A stretch of 64,000 nucleotides of DNA from Flavobacterium aquiphilum (GCF_027111335.1 NZ_CP114288.1:1178001-1242000); one strand, 5' to 3'. Shown: positions 32,389-41,955, counted from the stretch's first letter. Notes: generated from the letters alone by a model not told the origin. Numbers and translations: made by a program.

Positions 32389-33624
32389 TTAAAGCTCTTT
32401 ATTTAACGGCAATTCGGCCACAACAAAGGTGCTTCCGCCCACATAGATAAAATCATTTTTTGTAGAATTATTCTGAGCTGTAGCGTAAGCTTCTGAAATG
32501 GAACTATATGTGTTTCCATTTAATGAAAATTGCAATGCTTTTTCCTGTAATAAAGTGGCATCCAAACCTCTTGGGATATTTGGTTTGCAAAAGTAATAAG
32601 TTGCATTTTTTGGAAATAGAGGCAAAACGTCGTCCAGTTCTTTATCGTTGACAACTCCCAGTACGATATGCAGTTTGTCAAAAGTTTCCTTTTGGATTTG
32701 TTTTAAAACAATTTCAAGTCCGTGTTTGTTGTGTGCCGTGTCGCAAACTATTTTTGGTTCAGAACCCAATTGCTGCCATCTTCCCAGCAGTCCAGTGTTT
32801 TTAACCACATGAAGTAATCCGGATTTTATGTTTTCGTTATTAACGTTAAAATCGGATTGTTCGTTTAGGATTTTAAAAGTCTGTAAAACTGTCTTTTTGT
32901 TGTGTTCTTGATAATCGCCAATCAAATCAGACGGTTGGGTTTCAGAAATTAAATCGGAAGCAAAGTAGATTTCGGAATTGTTTTCTTTGGCTTTCGCCAA
33001 AAATACAGGCTGCGTTTCCAGGGTGTATTCGCCAATGACAACAGGTATCTCAGGCTTAATAATTCCAGCTTTTTCAGTTGCGATAGACTCTAATGTGTTG
33101 CCCAAAAACTGAACATGGTCAATGCCGATGTTCGTGATTACCGAAACTAGCGGCGTGATAATATTTGTGGCATCGAGTCTTCCGCCCAATCCCACTTCGA
33201 TAATGGCAATATCCACTTTTTCATTGGCAAAATAATCAAAAGCCAAGCCAACCGTCATTTCAAAGAAACTCATGTCATTGGCTTCAAAAAAAGATTTATG
33301 CTTTTCGACGAATTCAATAACAAATTCTTCGGAGATTTCTTCACCGTTAATTTTGATACGTTCTCTAAAATCTTTCAAATGCGGAGAAGTGTATAAACCA
33401 GTTTTGTATCCCGCTTCCTGAAGGACAGAAGCCAGCATGTGTGAGGTAGAACCTTTTCCGTTGGTACCGGCAACGTGTATGCATTTTATTTTTTTATGAG
33501 GATTATCAAGGTGTTCCGCAAGCAAAATAACATTAGTCAAGTCTTTCTTATAAGCCGAAGCTCCTTGATGTTGATACATTGGAAGTTGGTTAAACATCCA
33601 GTTTGTGGTTTCCTGATAGTTCAT
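32389..33624 (-). CDS. folC: Folylpolyglutamate/dihydrofolate synthase
   Basis: This 411-residue Mur-ligase-like enzyme adds glutamate to folates and, in many bacteria, to dihydropteroate. It shows the P-loop HVAGTNGKGSTSHML (residues about 50-64), the folate-family motif TSPHLKDFRERI, EVGLGGRLDATN, and the C-terminal domain with CDTAHNKHGLEIVL and VLGVVNDKE. Length and motif order are standard. It diverges from exbB across a 128-nt gap. Confidence 0.95.
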   Translation of the reverse strand: MNYQETTNWMFNQLPMYQHQGASAYKKDLTNVILLAEHLDNPHKKIKCIHVAGTNGKGSTSHMLASVLQEAGYKTGLYTSPHLKDFRERIKINGEEISEEFVIEFVEKHKSFFEANDMSFFEMTVGLAFDYFANEKVDIAIIEVGLGGRLDATNIITPLVSVITNIGIDHVQFLGNTLESIATEKAGIIKPEIPVVIGEYTLETQPVFLAKAKENNSEIYFASDLISETQPSDLIGDYQEHNKKTVLQTFKILNEQSDFNVNNENIKSGLLHVVKNTGLLGRWQQLGSEPKIVCDTAHNKHGLEIVLKQIQKETFDKLHIVLGVVNDKELDDVLPLFPKNATYYFCKPNIPRGLDATLLQEKALQFSLNGNTYSSISEAYATAQNNSTKNDFIYVGGSTFVVAELPLNKEL

Positions 33625-33752
33625 TATTTTTGATAAAATAGTTATAAATTGAAATATTTTTCGCTTTTTTTAGTTTAATATTACAGTGCGAAAAAGGAAT
33701 GACAAAATTGAAATATTTTTTGCAATTAATGATTATAAACCCGGAATAAAAT

Positions 33753-34451
33753 ATGTTTAGTTTTATACAATTACAGGCTGATACCCTTGCCAATGCTGCA
33801 TCCAATGTTGTTGTCGAGAAAGTGGCAACTACTAACAACGAAATCTCGGTTTTAGGATTTATTCTAAAAGGAGGATTTTTTTTAATACCCATTGCGATAC
33901 TGTTATTTTACACTTTTTATCTGATTATAGAACGTTATTTGTATATCAGTAAAAAGGCAAAAGTAGATCCTCTTTTGATGCGTGATGTCAAAGACCACTT
34001 GACTTCAGGGAATTTCGAATTAGCTCGTTCCATTACCGAGAGAACCAATACCGCATCAGGAAATGTAATCAAAGAAGGAATCACATTGATTGGTCGTCCT
34101 ATAGCTGAAATAGAGTCGAATATGGACCGCGCCGCCGATATCGAAATTGCCGAAATGGAACAGCATCTTGGACAATTGGGACTTATCGCAGGTATTGCGC
34201 CAACACTTGGATTCATCGGAACAATTTCCGGGGTAATCAAGATTTTCTACAGTATCTCTGTAACCGAAAATATCAGTATCGGAAATATTTCGGGAGGTTT
34301 GTATGAAAAAATGATTAGTAGTGGTTCAGGATTAATCGTGGGAATCATCGCTTACAGCGCTTATCACTTATTGAACGGAAAAATCGATAATTATGCCCTG
34401 AAAGTGCAAAAACAAATCTTGGAATTCGTAAATATTATTCAAAAAGCATAA
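33753..34451 (+). CDS. exbB: MotA/TolQ/ExbB proton channel protein
   Basis: This 232-residue inner-membrane protein has three membrane helices (GFFLIPIAILLFYTFYLII, IAPTLGFIGTISGVI, and GSGLIVGIIAYSAYHLLNG). The TolQ/ExbB core signature APTLGFIGTISGVI is clear. With ExbD it forms the proton-driven motor that energises TonB. exbD follows after 3 nt. The N-terminus (MFSFIQLQADTLANAA) is periplasmic. Confidence 0.92.
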   Translation: MFSFIQLQADTLANAASNVVVEKVATTNNEISVLGFILKGGFFLIPIAILLFYTFYLIIERYLYISKKAKVDPLLMRDVKDHLTSGNFELARSITERTNTASGNVIKEGITLIGRPIAEIESNMDRAADIEIAEMEQHLGQLGLIAGIAPTLGFIGTISGVIKIFYSISVTENISIGNISGGLYEKMISSGSGLIVGIIAYSAYHLLNGKIDNYALKVQKQILEFVNIIQKA

Positions 34452-34454
34452 ACC

Positions 34455-34850
34455 ATGTCCATCAAAAGAAAAAGAAGATTTCATGCCGAAGTCGCCACTT
34501 CGTCCTTGAGTGACATCATGTTTTTTTTGTTGCTGTTTTTCCTGATTATCTCCACTTTGGCGAACCCAAACGTGATAAAAATGACACTGCCAAAGGCAAA
34601 ATCCCATGAAAAAACCAACAAGCAATTCATCAGTTTATCGGTAACCGAGGATAAAAAATTCTACATAGACAAACAACCTGTTGCTTTCGAAGAACTTGAA
34701 ACCGTTTTGATGTCCAAAATAGACACCCAAAAAGACCAGACAGTTGTTGTCCGAATTCCCTACAATCTTCAGGTTCAGGATTTGGTCGATGTATTGCAAA
34801 TTGGAGTGAAGAACAACCTGAAATTTGTCATTGCTACAAGTCCGAAGTGA
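34455..34850 (+). CDS. exbD: ExbD/TolR biopolymer transport protein
   Basis: This 131-residue protein has one N-terminal membrane helix carrying the proton-path Asp (SLSDIMFFLLLFFLIISTLA) and a periplasmic TolR-like domain (KKFYIDKQPVAFEELETVL...QDLVDVLQIGVKNN). It pairs with ExbB, coded 3 nt upstream. The matching energy transducer is probably the tonB gene at 36151-37041, which lies nearby but is transcribed in the opposite direction. Confidence 0.92.
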   Translation: MSIKRKRRFHAEVATSSLSDIMFFLLLFFLIISTLANPNVIKMTLPKAKSHEKTNKQFISLSVTEDKKFYIDKQPVAFEELETVLMSKIDTQKDQTVVVRIPYNLQVQDLVDVLQIGVKNNLKFVIATSPK

Positions 34851-34863
34851 TTTTAAAATAATT

Positions 34864-34940
34864 GGGGCGTGCCCCCGTTAAGAAAAAGGCCCTACTCTTC
34901 TATGCGATGAGTCGGGCCTTTTTCTTAACGGGGTCGGGCT
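34864..34940. repeat. 20-bp inverted repeat element after exbD
   Basis: Perfect 20-bp arms (34873-34892 with 34914-34933) enclose 21 nt whose actc/gagt ends add to the stem. Outside are ggggcgtgcc on the left and gtcgggctatc on the right. The layout is that of dispersed flavobacterial intergenic repeats. It follows exbD by 23 nt and can act as its terminator. Confidence 0.75.
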
Positions 34941-35115
34941 ATCACGAGCGCTTTGGCGCCTTGTTCTATCCCTCATGCGGGATGCTGCAAAGTGAGATAT
35001 TTGTCTATCCTAACAGGTTTTTTTTTAACCTGTTAGGTATTATTGTTTTTTATCATAGAATGCACCAGATGGAGTGGTTCGGTTGTTTATTTATAATGTT
35101 TGTCTATTCCAATTT

Positions 35116-35577
35116 TTAATTTCTAACTTCTTCTATTCTATGGTAAATTGTGTCGGATTTATTGTCAAAAACTATATAATGGCGCATAGAATTTTTAATA
35201 CAGGAATATACTTCATAATCTTTTAAATTTTCAAAATTCCAAAATGATTGAGTTTCAGGGTTTCTTTCATCATTTTTCAAATTAGTTAAAAATTCTTTTT
35301 TCTTAACTTTATGACAAAGAGAATCTTCGGAAAAATTATTTTCTAAAAGTTTAATTTTATTTACACCTTTCAAAACTCTGCTTTTTTTGCCAACATAAAC
35401 AAAATATTCAATATAAAATAAATTTTGGTCAGTTTGAATTCCTGAAATTTGTTTTATTGAATTATCATTTTTAAAATCTTTTACAATATTTGTTATTTCA
35501 AGAGGTTCATTTTTTATTTGACAAGCAATATTTAGTAAAAAGAAAAACGTCAAGATGTATTTTAAAGATTTTCTCAT
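35116..35577 (-). CDS. Small putative lipoprotein
   Basis: This 153-residue protein has an N-terminal signal and a possible lipobox (FFFLLNIAC, Cys at about 20). The mature part is polar and beta-rich (NLFYIEYFVYVGKKSRVLKG). No family is recognised. It is monocistronic and flanked by repeat-rich spacers. It would sit in the periplasm or on the outer membrane. Confidence 0.65.
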   Translation of the reverse strand: MRKSLKYILTFFFLLNIACQIKNEPLEITNIVKDFKNDNSIKQISGIQTDQNLFYIEYFVYVGKKSRVLKGVNKIKLLENNFSEDSLCHKVKKKEFLTNLKNDERNPETQSFWNFENLKDYEVYSCIKNSMRHYIVFDNKSDTIYHRIEEVRN

Positions 35578-36150
35578 AATATTTTAGTGAATGCCCATTG
35601 GTTATTTATTTACAATTTTTATTAATTCTATTTTTCGATTATGTAGCTTTCAAAAGTTATTTTCTGAAAAAAAACAATTAATTTTCAACGAGGATTTTCT
35701 GAAGATTTTTTTACAACTGTCCGCTAACTCGTTTATTTACAAAACAACCGTCCGTATATCTATACAAATTTGACTAAATGTACGAATATTTGCTCTAAAT
35801 AATTTAGCCGTTATTGGAAAATAAATACGTTTTTCTTTAAAAAACTAAACTCGGTAGGTGAGAGGAATTTTAGATACAAAAATCAGTGGGTAAATAATTG
35901 GGACGTAAATACGTAGCGTGATTGCTTCGTTCCTCGCAATGACTTGTGGAGCCTGCTTATTTTTGATGAGAAAAGTTGTTATGAAAAACTGAACCCGTAA
36001 AACTGAGCCCCGATGGGAGGGAATATCCTTTTTAAAAAATACCCCTTTCAAAGTCTAAGACACTGAAAGGGGTATTTTTTAAAAAGATAGGAAGGACAGC
36101 GGGACTACTCTTGATGAAATACACAAAACTTGTGCTCCTAAATTATCGGA
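35578..36150. other. Gene-free repeat-rich spacer
   Basis: No gene is supported. Positions 35921-35943 hold attgcttcgttcctcgcaat followed by gac, a sequence dispersed in many bacterial genomes. Positions 36005-36107 are copy 2 of the repeat family with a variable hairpin. The rest is AT-rich. Confidence 0.5.
36005..36107. repeat. Flavobacterial repeat family, copy 2, with 23-bp perfect hairpin
   Basis: Conserved left end gagccccgatgggagggaat leading to atcct, a perfect 23-bp hairpin (36028-36050 with 36064-36086, 13-nt loop), and the right end agataggaaggacagcggga. It lies 44 nt past the tonB stop and probably serves as its terminator. Confidence 0.75.
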
Positions 36151-37041
36151 TTAATTCAAACTGAAGTTGTAAATAATTCTTCCAACTTGTTTTATCGGGG
36201 CATTGCTGTCGGATTCCCATTTGGTGTTCATGGCCGCGATTCGGGCTTGGTCTAAAAGACAGCCTGCTGTATTGGTTGTTCCTTTTACTCCGGGTGTTGC
36301 ACTTATAGTTTTTCCGTTTTGGTCCACAGTGACTTCAACGACCACTTTGCCGGATTCGTTGCAGGTGTATTTTGGAGCGGGTTTGGAAAGTGCTTTTCGG
36401 TTTCCGAGCGAATAGCCTGAACCGCCCGAACCGCCTCCGCTTCCGGGGCCGTAACCACTACCGTTGCCAATTCCTGTTCCCGTACCGTTTCCACCGCCTG
36501 TTCCGCCTCCGGAACCTCCTGTGCCGTAATAGCCGGTTGCAGTTAGGCTTCCGTTGGATTTTCCTTTATTTCCCGCGGTTTTGTCGTCGCCATCGCCACC
36601 TTTGTTGGAACCTTTTAGAATACTCGCCAAGGCAGCATTGGTGGAGTTGGATACTTTTGGTTTTACCACTTCGGGTTTTGGTTCGGGTTTAACGACAACT
36701 TCCTTTTTTTTAGGTTTTTCTTTCTGCGGAATTACGACGCTTTCTTCAGTGGTATTTTCTTGTGATAAAATGGCTTCGTCGGGAGTGCTTTTGGCGGGAA
36801 CTTGTTTGGCTTGGTTTTGTACATTCAAGACTTCGCTATGTGTGTTTTTTCCGGATCCTAAATCACTGTCGCCAAAATTTATGGTAACTCCGCCGCCGCC
36901 GCCGCCAGCAAGTGCTAAATTGTTTTCTGCATTATATGGTGGCCAAAAGCGTAAAAAAAATAACAATAGCAATAAGGATGCGTAAAGGAGTATGGATAGG
37001 ACTAATGATTTCTTTTGATCGTTGGAAAGTATAGAACTCAT
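36151..37041 (-). CDS. tonB: Energy transducer TonB
   Basis: This protein of about 296 residues starts at MSSILSNDQKK (ATG at 37041); a longer frame adds 20 unlikely residues. One membrane helix (SLVLSILLYASLLLLLFFL) is followed by a Lys/Pro-rich stretch (EKPKKKEVVVKPEPKPEVVK) and a long Gly-rich tract (residues about 170-220). The C-terminal domain (SGKVVVEVTVDQNGKTISAT ... GRIIYNFSLN) is TonB-like and contacts outer-membrane receptors. The Gly-rich spacer is unusually long. It should work with ExbB/ExbD encoded at 33753-34850. Confidence 0.88.
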   Translation of the reverse strand: MSSILSNDQKKSLVLSILLYASLLLLLFFLRFWPPYNAENNLALAGGGGGGVTINFGDSDLGSGKNTHSEVLNVQNQAKQVPAKSTPDEAILSQENTTEESVVIPQKEKPKKKEVVVKPEPKPEVVKPKVSNSTNAALASILKGSNKGGDGDDKTAGNKGKSNGSLTATGYYGTGGSGGGTGGGNGTGTGIGNGSGYGPGSGGGSGGSGYSLGNRKALSKPAPKYTCNESGKVVVEVTVDQNGKTISATPGVKGTTNTAGCLLDQARIAAMNTKWESDSNAPIKQVGRIIYNFSLN

Positions 37042-37204
37042 CGTGGAAGTTGAATTAAAAGTGTATTTATAAAAACGCCGAAAATTAGTGAAAATTGTCA
37101 AGACAAAAAAGAGACAATTGTGTTAATCAAAAAACGTTTTTTTAACCATATAAGTCATATGAGGTTGTTTAAAGGTTTTTTGCTTTGGTTGTTTCAAAAA
37201 AAAA

Positions 37205-37240
37205 CATGGATCCAACAGTTTTGATGTTGTTGAATCCGTG
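37205..37240 (-). terminator. Terminator of the amino-acid dehydrogenase gene
   Basis: Arms catggatccaaca / tgttgaatccgtg pair over 13 positions with two imperfect pairs and a 10-nt loop, 23 nt past the stop on the minus strand. A T-run follows on the minus strand. Confidence 0.65.
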
Positions 37241-37263
37241 CAGTTAAAAAAGAATTGGTTTTG

Positions 37264-38490
37264 TTATGTCAATTGCTTTAAGGCAATTTCAAAAGCCGTA
37301 GCGCTAATGTTTGTTTTGGAGTTGTTCAAATTGTGCGCTTTTTCAATGGCATTTTTGATGGTTTGGGAAGTGTCGTTGAAAATGGCTTCGTCTGTCATTT
37401 GAACTTTCTTTTCCATAAAATAGGCAAAAACTCGAGCCATTCCACAATTCGAAATGAAGTCAGGAATAAGGCTTACTTTGTGGTCAACGGCTTCCATAAT
37501 CGGACCAAAGAAAATTTCTTTATCGGCAAAAGGAACGTTGGCACCACACGAAATTACTTCCAGTCCGTTGGCAATTAGGCTGTCGATTTGGTTTTGCGTA
37601 ACTAATCTTGATGCGGCACAAGGGGTAAATATTTCGGCACCCACTTTCCATATTTTTTGGTCTAGTTCTTCAAAAGGAATCATGTTTTTGGCAACCAGTT
37701 TATTTCCGTCTTTGGTAAGGAACAATGTTTTTATTTCTTCAAAAGAAAAACCTTCTTCGTTGATTAATCCGCCGTCCCGGTCTATAATACCAACGATTTT
37801 GGCTCCCATTTCCGAAAGGTAAAAAGCGGCTGCTGATCCTACGTTTCCAAAACCCTGAACAATGGCTTTCTTTCCTTTTACAGAACCACCATAAATATCA
37901 TAAAAATGACGCACAGCCTCGGCTACACCATAACCGGTAATCATATCGGCAACGGTATATTTTCGGGTTACGTCCGGTGAGAATCTTGGGTTTTCGATAA
38001 CCTTAATTACTCCTTGACGCAATTGTCCGATTCTGTTGATTTTGTCGGCTTCGGTAGGTTTGAAATGTCCGTTAAAAACACCTTCCTGTGGATGCCAAAC
38101 ACCACATTCTTCAGTCATTGGGATTACTTCGTGGATTTCATCTACGTTTAAATCACCACCCGTTCCGTAATAGCTTTTCAATAAAGGAGAAACGGCTTTG
38201 TACCAACGTTGCAAAACGCCTTTTTTTCGCGGATCGTTCGGGTCAAAATTGATTCCAGATTTAGCACCGCCAATGGCAGGTCCAGAAACAGAAAATTTCA
38301 CTTCCATCGTTTTTGCCAACGACAAAACTTCGTTCATGTCAAGCCCTTTTCTCATTCGGGTTCCACCTCCTGCGGCACCGCCACGAAGAGAATTAATCAC
38401 TGTCCAGCCTTCGGCTTCGGTTTCGGAATCTTTCCAGTTGAAAATGATCTCAGGAGCTTTGTTTTCAAATTTCTTTAATAAATCCTTCAT
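37264..38490 (-). CDS. Glu/Leu/Phe/Val dehydrogenase
   Basis: This 408-residue amino-acid dehydrogenase deaminates an amino acid to its 2-oxo acid with NAD(P)+. The dimerisation domain has GGGTRMRKG, then PAIGGAKSGINFDPNDP with the catalytic Lys; GTGGDLNVDE follows. The Rossmann domain shows VQGFGNVGSAAAFYL. Motifs do not clearly settle glutamate against branched-chain substrates. The minus-strand sequence just upstream holds tatatttg, a TAnnTTTG -7 box at 38516-38523. Confidence 0.9.
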   Translation of the reverse strand: MKDLLKKFENKAPEIIFNWKDSETEAEGWTVINSLRGGAAGGGTRMRKGLDMNEVLSLAKTMEVKFSVSGPAIGGAKSGINFDPNDPRKKGVLQRWYKAVSPLLKSYYGTGGDLNVDEIHEVIPMTEECGVWHPQEGVFNGHFKPTEADKINRIGQLRQGVIKVIENPRFSPDVTRKYTVADMITGYGVAEAVRHFYDIYGGSVKGKKAIVQGFGNVGSAAAFYLSEMGAKIVGIIDRDGGLINEEGFSFEEIKTLFLTKDGNKLVAKNMIPFEELDQKIWKVGAEIFTPCAASRLVTQNQIDSLIANGLEVISCGANVPFADKEIFFGPIMEAVDHKVSLIPDFISNCGMARVFAYFMEKKVQMTDEAIFNDTSQTIKNAIEKAHNLNNSKTNISATAFEIALKQLT

Positions 38491-38578
38491 ATTTTTGTGA
38501 TATGTTTATTTTTGACAAATATATAAAAAGGTTTTATGAGAAAAATGCATAGTGTATGAATTTTTGTTTTGTCCAATA

Positions 38579-38621
38579 AAAAAATGCTTTTATATCCATG
38601 ATGAATACAAAAGCATTTTTT
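38579..38621 (-). terminator. Terminator of the chalcone-isomerase-like gene
   Basis: 13-bp perfect arms (aaaaaatgctttt / aaaagcatttttt) around a 17-nt loop, 38 nt past the stop on the minus strand, with a T-run. Confidence 0.75.
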
Positions 38622-38658
38622 GTGTTTAAGTGTTTTTATTGAAACGGGGTTGGAATTT

Positions 38659-39234
38659 TTAGATTCCTAACAAGCTATTTTTTAATTCTTCATCGACCGG
38701 ATTGTCGCCTAGCCAAATACCGAAAAATACTTTTTTGAAATCAAATCCGGGAACTTTTCCTTTGAGTTCACCGTTTTTTGTAACCCAAACCGAACTGTCT
38801 TTAGAATTGTAGCTTAATTCAAAAACATCACCTCTCTTAATGTCGTCGGCCAAGAAGCCTTTTAACAATTCCATTTTAGGTTTCAAAGCATTGAAATCAG
38901 CTCCAGCAGATTTTTCAAACCCTGCATGAATGGCGCGGGTTAATTTGCCTGAAGAAACCAATGCGGAAGTAATCTCAATTCGGATGGACATTTCTTGATT
39001 GTCGTTAATGATTTCTTTTGGATTTTGTGACAATTGACTTAGATACAAAGCTTGGATATAAACTTCCATCCACATTTTGGATCTGGATCCTGCACCGTTA
39101 AGCTGAAGAGTTTTGTTTTCGAAATTTATTGTTCTTGGGAGAGTGACGCCTTCAAAAACAATTTGTTTTTGTGCATTTGCCTCAGTGAATAAGGCCGAAA
39201 TTCCTAGTGCGATTACTAATAGTATTTTTTTCAT
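38659..39234 (-). CDS. Chalcone isomerase-like secreted protein
   Basis: This 191-residue protein starts at the ATG at 39234 (MKKILLVIALGISALFTEANAQ), which gives a clean signal peptide; an upstream start would spoil it. The mature part has the bacterial chalcone-isomerase-like fold: LPRTINFENKTLQLNGAGSR, WMEVYIQALYLS, and a C-terminal KVFFGIWLGDNPVDEELKN. Bacterial members do not act on flavonoids and may bind fatty acids; their role is unsettled. Located in the periplasm. Confidence 0.8.
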   Translation of the reverse strand: MKKILLVIALGISALFTEANAQKQIVFEGVTLPRTINFENKTLQLNGAGSRSKMWMEVYIQALYLSQLSQNPKEIINDNQEMSIRIEITSALVSSGKLTRAIHAGFEKSAGADFNALKPKMELLKGFLADDIKRGDVFELSYNSKDSSVWVTKNGELKGKVPGFDFKKVFFGIWLGDNPVDEELKNSLLGI

Positions 39235-39517
39235 AGTAAGTGGTATTTTTGAAATTTCATGCAAAATTAGTGCTAAATATTCAAAAACAACATGCTAAAA
39301 CAATGCTATTTTGTCAATTGTGTATATTAAATCGTTGTAGTCCGTGTTTTTTGTCAAAATTGAATTGTTTAGTAAAAAGTCACTTACACGAAAAGGAGTA
39401 AAAAATCTTAAATTAATTTTGTTGTTCTCTTATGGTCTTTTTTGAGAACGAATTTAGATGTGTAAAAGTCGGGTTAAAACAAGAGTGTCTTTAGATGTAG
39501 AAGAGGAACTCTTATTT

Positions 39518-40585
39518 TTAAGCATCATAAATTACACCTGAGCTGTGGTCGTATTTTGCACCCGTCACACTCTGAAGCGCATTAATTTCATTGCGCATTT
39601 TTAAAACGCCTAATAGAGCAAAAATTAAGGCTTCTTTGAATTCCAGAATTTTTTTAGACGGAATGACAATATTCATTTTGGGTAAATGAAATTGGATCCT
39701 TTCGATCAAAAAGGTGTTGTAGGCACCGCCTCCAGTAGTTAGCATGCTTCCGTTTTTCTTTGGCAAAGCCAATGCTATTTGCATGGCGATATGCTCGGTA
39801 TAAGTGCGTAATTTGTCTTCAATCGATATTGGGTAACTTTCTATCATCGGAAGAAGAACCTCTTTTACAAATTCGAATCCTAATGATTTAGGATGCTTTT
39901 TTTGATAAAAATCTAAAGCATTCAGTTCGTTTAGTAAATCAATGTTGCAATTGCCTGTGCTTGAAATTTGGCCTTTGTCGTCATAATCCAGTCCTAATTG
40001 ATTGGCGTAAAAATTGAGAACCGTGTTTACGGCCGAAATATCAAAAGCGATTCTAGTATTGTTTTCTTCAAAAGACACATTCGAAAAACCGCCAAGATTC
40101 ATGCAGTAGTCGTATTCCTGAAATAAAATTCGATCTCCGATGGGAACCAATGGCGCTCCTTGTCCTCCCAGTTGAACGTCTTGTACTCTAAAATCGCAAA
40201 TTACTTTTTGTTGAGTGAGTTTTGCTATTTCGGGTAGATTTCCAATTTGAAGCGTAAAACCGTTTTGGGGTTGGTGCAAAATGGTGTGGCCATGCGAACA
40301 AACGGCATCCAAATTTTCAAGTTTGTGTTTTTTTATAAAGTCAGCGATGATGGACGCCAATAATTGAGTATAGTTTTCGTTTAATTCCTTAAGTTGGTTT
40401 TCTGAATAATTTACCGCAGTTTTTAAGATGGAAACCCAATTAGAGCTGTAAGAAATGGTTTCGCATTCCAGTATCTCGAATGTCCATTTATCGTTTTTTA
40501 TTTCAAATTGGATATGAGCCAAATCGACTCCATCTAGCGAAGTTCCTGACATCACTCCGATAACGTTATAGTAATCTTTTTTCAT
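39518..40585 (-). CDS. anmK: Anhydro-N-acetylmuramic acid kinase
   Basis: This 355-residue kinase phosphorylates and opens 1,6-anhydro-MurNAc, recycling cell-wall sugar to MurNAc-6-phosphate. The ATPase-fold motifs are clear: GVMSGTSLDGVDLA at the N-terminus, CSHGHTILHQP, GQGAPLVPIGD, NLGGFSNVSF and a C-terminal LTTGGGAYNTFL. A TAAATTTG -7 box (40590-40597 on the minus strand) lies so close to the ATG that the transcript could be nearly leaderless. It diverges from the acyl-CoA dehydrogenase gene. Confidence 0.95.
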   Translation of the reverse strand: MKKDYYNVIGVMSGTSLDGVDLAHIQFEIKNDKWTFEILECETISYSSNWVSILKTAVNYSENQLKELNENYTQLLASIIADFIKKHKLENLDAVCSHGHTILHQPQNGFTLQIGNLPEIAKLTQQKVICDFRVQDVQLGGQGAPLVPIGDRILFQEYDYCMNLGGFSNVSFEENNTRIAFDISAVNTVLNFYANQLGLDYDDKGQISSTGNCNIDLLNELNALDFYQKKHPKSLGFEFVKEVLLPMIESYPISIEDKLRTYTEHIAMQIALALPKKNGSMLTTGGGAYNTFLIERIQFHLPKMNIVIPSKKILEFKEALIFALLGVLKMRNEINALQSVTGAKYDHSSGVIYDA

Positions 40586-40607
40586 AAGGCAAATTTACGA
40601 TTCGGAA

Positions 40608-40638
40608 TTGAATATTTCATAATTTAAATATATCTTTG
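40608..40638 (+). promoter_or_regulatory. Promoter of acyl-CoA dehydrogenase
   Basis: TTG (40608-40610), 20 nt, then tatctttg (40631-40638), a good TAnnTTTG -7 box. Transcription would begin about 35 nt before the ATG at 40682. Confidence 0.6.
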
Positions 40639-40681
40639 GAAAGATTTTTTAAACAAAAAACAACTTTTATTTTATATTATT

Positions 40682-41821
40682 ATGGATTTCACTCTAACCG
40701 AAGAACAATTAATGATACAGCAAGCAGCGAGAGATTTTGCTCAAACTGAATTGTTGGAAGGTGTAATAGAAAGAGATGAGCACTCTAAATTTCCTACGGA
40801 ACAGGTCAAAAAAATGGGAGAACTTGGCTTTCTGGGAATGATGGTTGATCCCAAATATGGAGGATCAGGTCTTGATAGTGTTTCTTATGTCCTGGCCATG
40901 ACCGAAATTGCCAAAGTAGATGCTTCGGCAGCCGTTATCATGTCTGTGAACAATTCTTTGGTTTGTGCGGGATTGGAAAAATATTGTAATGAAGAACAAA
41001 AGATGAAATATTTGGTTCCGTTAGCCAAAGGAGAGATAATCGGTGCATTTTGTTTGTCTGAACCGGAAGCAGGTTCTGATGCGACTTCGCAAAAAACTAC
41101 AGCCATTGACAAGGGAGATTATTATTTGTTAAATGGTACCAAAAACTGGATTACCAATGGTGCTTCAGCATCAACGTATATTGTCATTGCCCAAACAGAT
41201 GTTGAAAAGGGCCATAAAGGAATCAATGCTTTTATTGTTGAAAAAGGATGGGCCGGTTTTGATATTGGACCAAAGGAAAAGAAAATGGGAATTCGCGGTT
41301 CTGATACACATTCACTATTGTTTAATGATGTGAAAGTACCAAAGGAAAATAGAATCGGTGCCGATGGTTTTGGTTTTAATTTTGCGATGTCTGTTTTAAA
41401 CGGAGGACGAATCGGTATTGCTTCGCAAGCGTTGGGAATTGCAACTGGAGCTTATGAATTGGCGTTAAAATATTCTCAGGAAAGAAAAGCTTTTGGGAAA
41501 GAAATTTTCAATCATCAGGCGATTGCTTTCAAACTTGCCGATATGGCAACACAAATTGAAGCGGCTAAATTGTTGTGTTTTAACGCCGCTTGTCAAAAAG
41601 ATGCCGGCATGGATATTTCGCAATCGGGGGCAATGGCTAAGTTATTTGCATCCCAAACTGCGATGGACACAACAATAGAAGCGGTGCAAATTCACGGAGG
41701 AAACGGTTATGTTGCCGAGTATCATGTGGAACGTATGATGCGTGATGCCAAAATCACTCAAATTTATGAAGGAACTTCAGAAATCCTGAAAATTGTAATT
41801 TCAAGGTCATTGAAATCATAG
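40682..41821 (+). CDS. Acyl-CoA dehydrogenase
   Basis: This 379-residue FAD enzyme makes the first double bond in fatty-acyl or branched-chain acyl-CoA breakdown and passes electrons to ETF. It has the N-terminal helical domain (LTEEQLMIQQAARDFAQTEL), the central beta domain (FCLSEPEAGSDATS; KNWITNGASAS) and the C-terminal domain ending IYEGTSEILKIVISRSL, whose Glu is the usual catalytic base. Length matches short-chain types; chain length of the substrate is not evident. It is monocistronic, with its own promoter and terminator. Confidence 0.93.
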   Translation: MDFTLTEEQLMIQQAARDFAQTELLEGVIERDEHSKFPTEQVKKMGELGFLGMMVDPKYGGSGLDSVSYVLAMTEIAKVDASAAVIMSVNNSLVCAGLEKYCNEEQKMKYLVPLAKGEIIGAFCLSEPEAGSDATSQKTTAIDKGDYYLLNGTKNWITNGASASTYIVIAQTDVEKGHKGINAFIVEKGWAGFDIGPKEKKMGIRGSDTHSLLFNDVKVPKENRIGADGFGFNFAMSVLNGGRIGIASQALGIATGAYELALKYSQERKAFGKEIFNHQAIAFKLADMATQIEAAKLLCFNAACQKDAGMDISQSGAMAKLFASQTAMDTTIEAVQIHGGNGYVAEYHVERMMRDAKITQIYEGTSEILKIVISRSLKS

Positions 41822-41849
41822 TAGATTTTTATTAATAAAAGAATACTGG

Positions 41850-41879
41850 AATCCAAACTTGAGTTGTCAAGTTTGGATT
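41850..41879 (+). terminator. Terminator of acyl-CoA dehydrogenase
   Basis: Perfect 13-bp hairpin aatccaaacttga / tcaagtttggatt with a 4-nt loop, followed by a T-run, 28 nt past the stop. Confidence 0.85.
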
Positions 41880-41955
41880 TTTTATTTTAGAATGTGTTTT
41901 TTGAATGGGACATTATGTATTTTTACACTAATTAGTAAAGTGTTTATAAATAATC

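Noticed and set aside
34862..35119. 85-codon open frame after exbD
   Set aside because: It lies across the long inverted repeat at 34864-34940 and its peptide has no protein-like features.
36203..36985. Plus-strand frames opposite tonB
   Set aside because: They are shadows of the Gly-rich and Pro-rich coding sequence of tonB on the minus strand.
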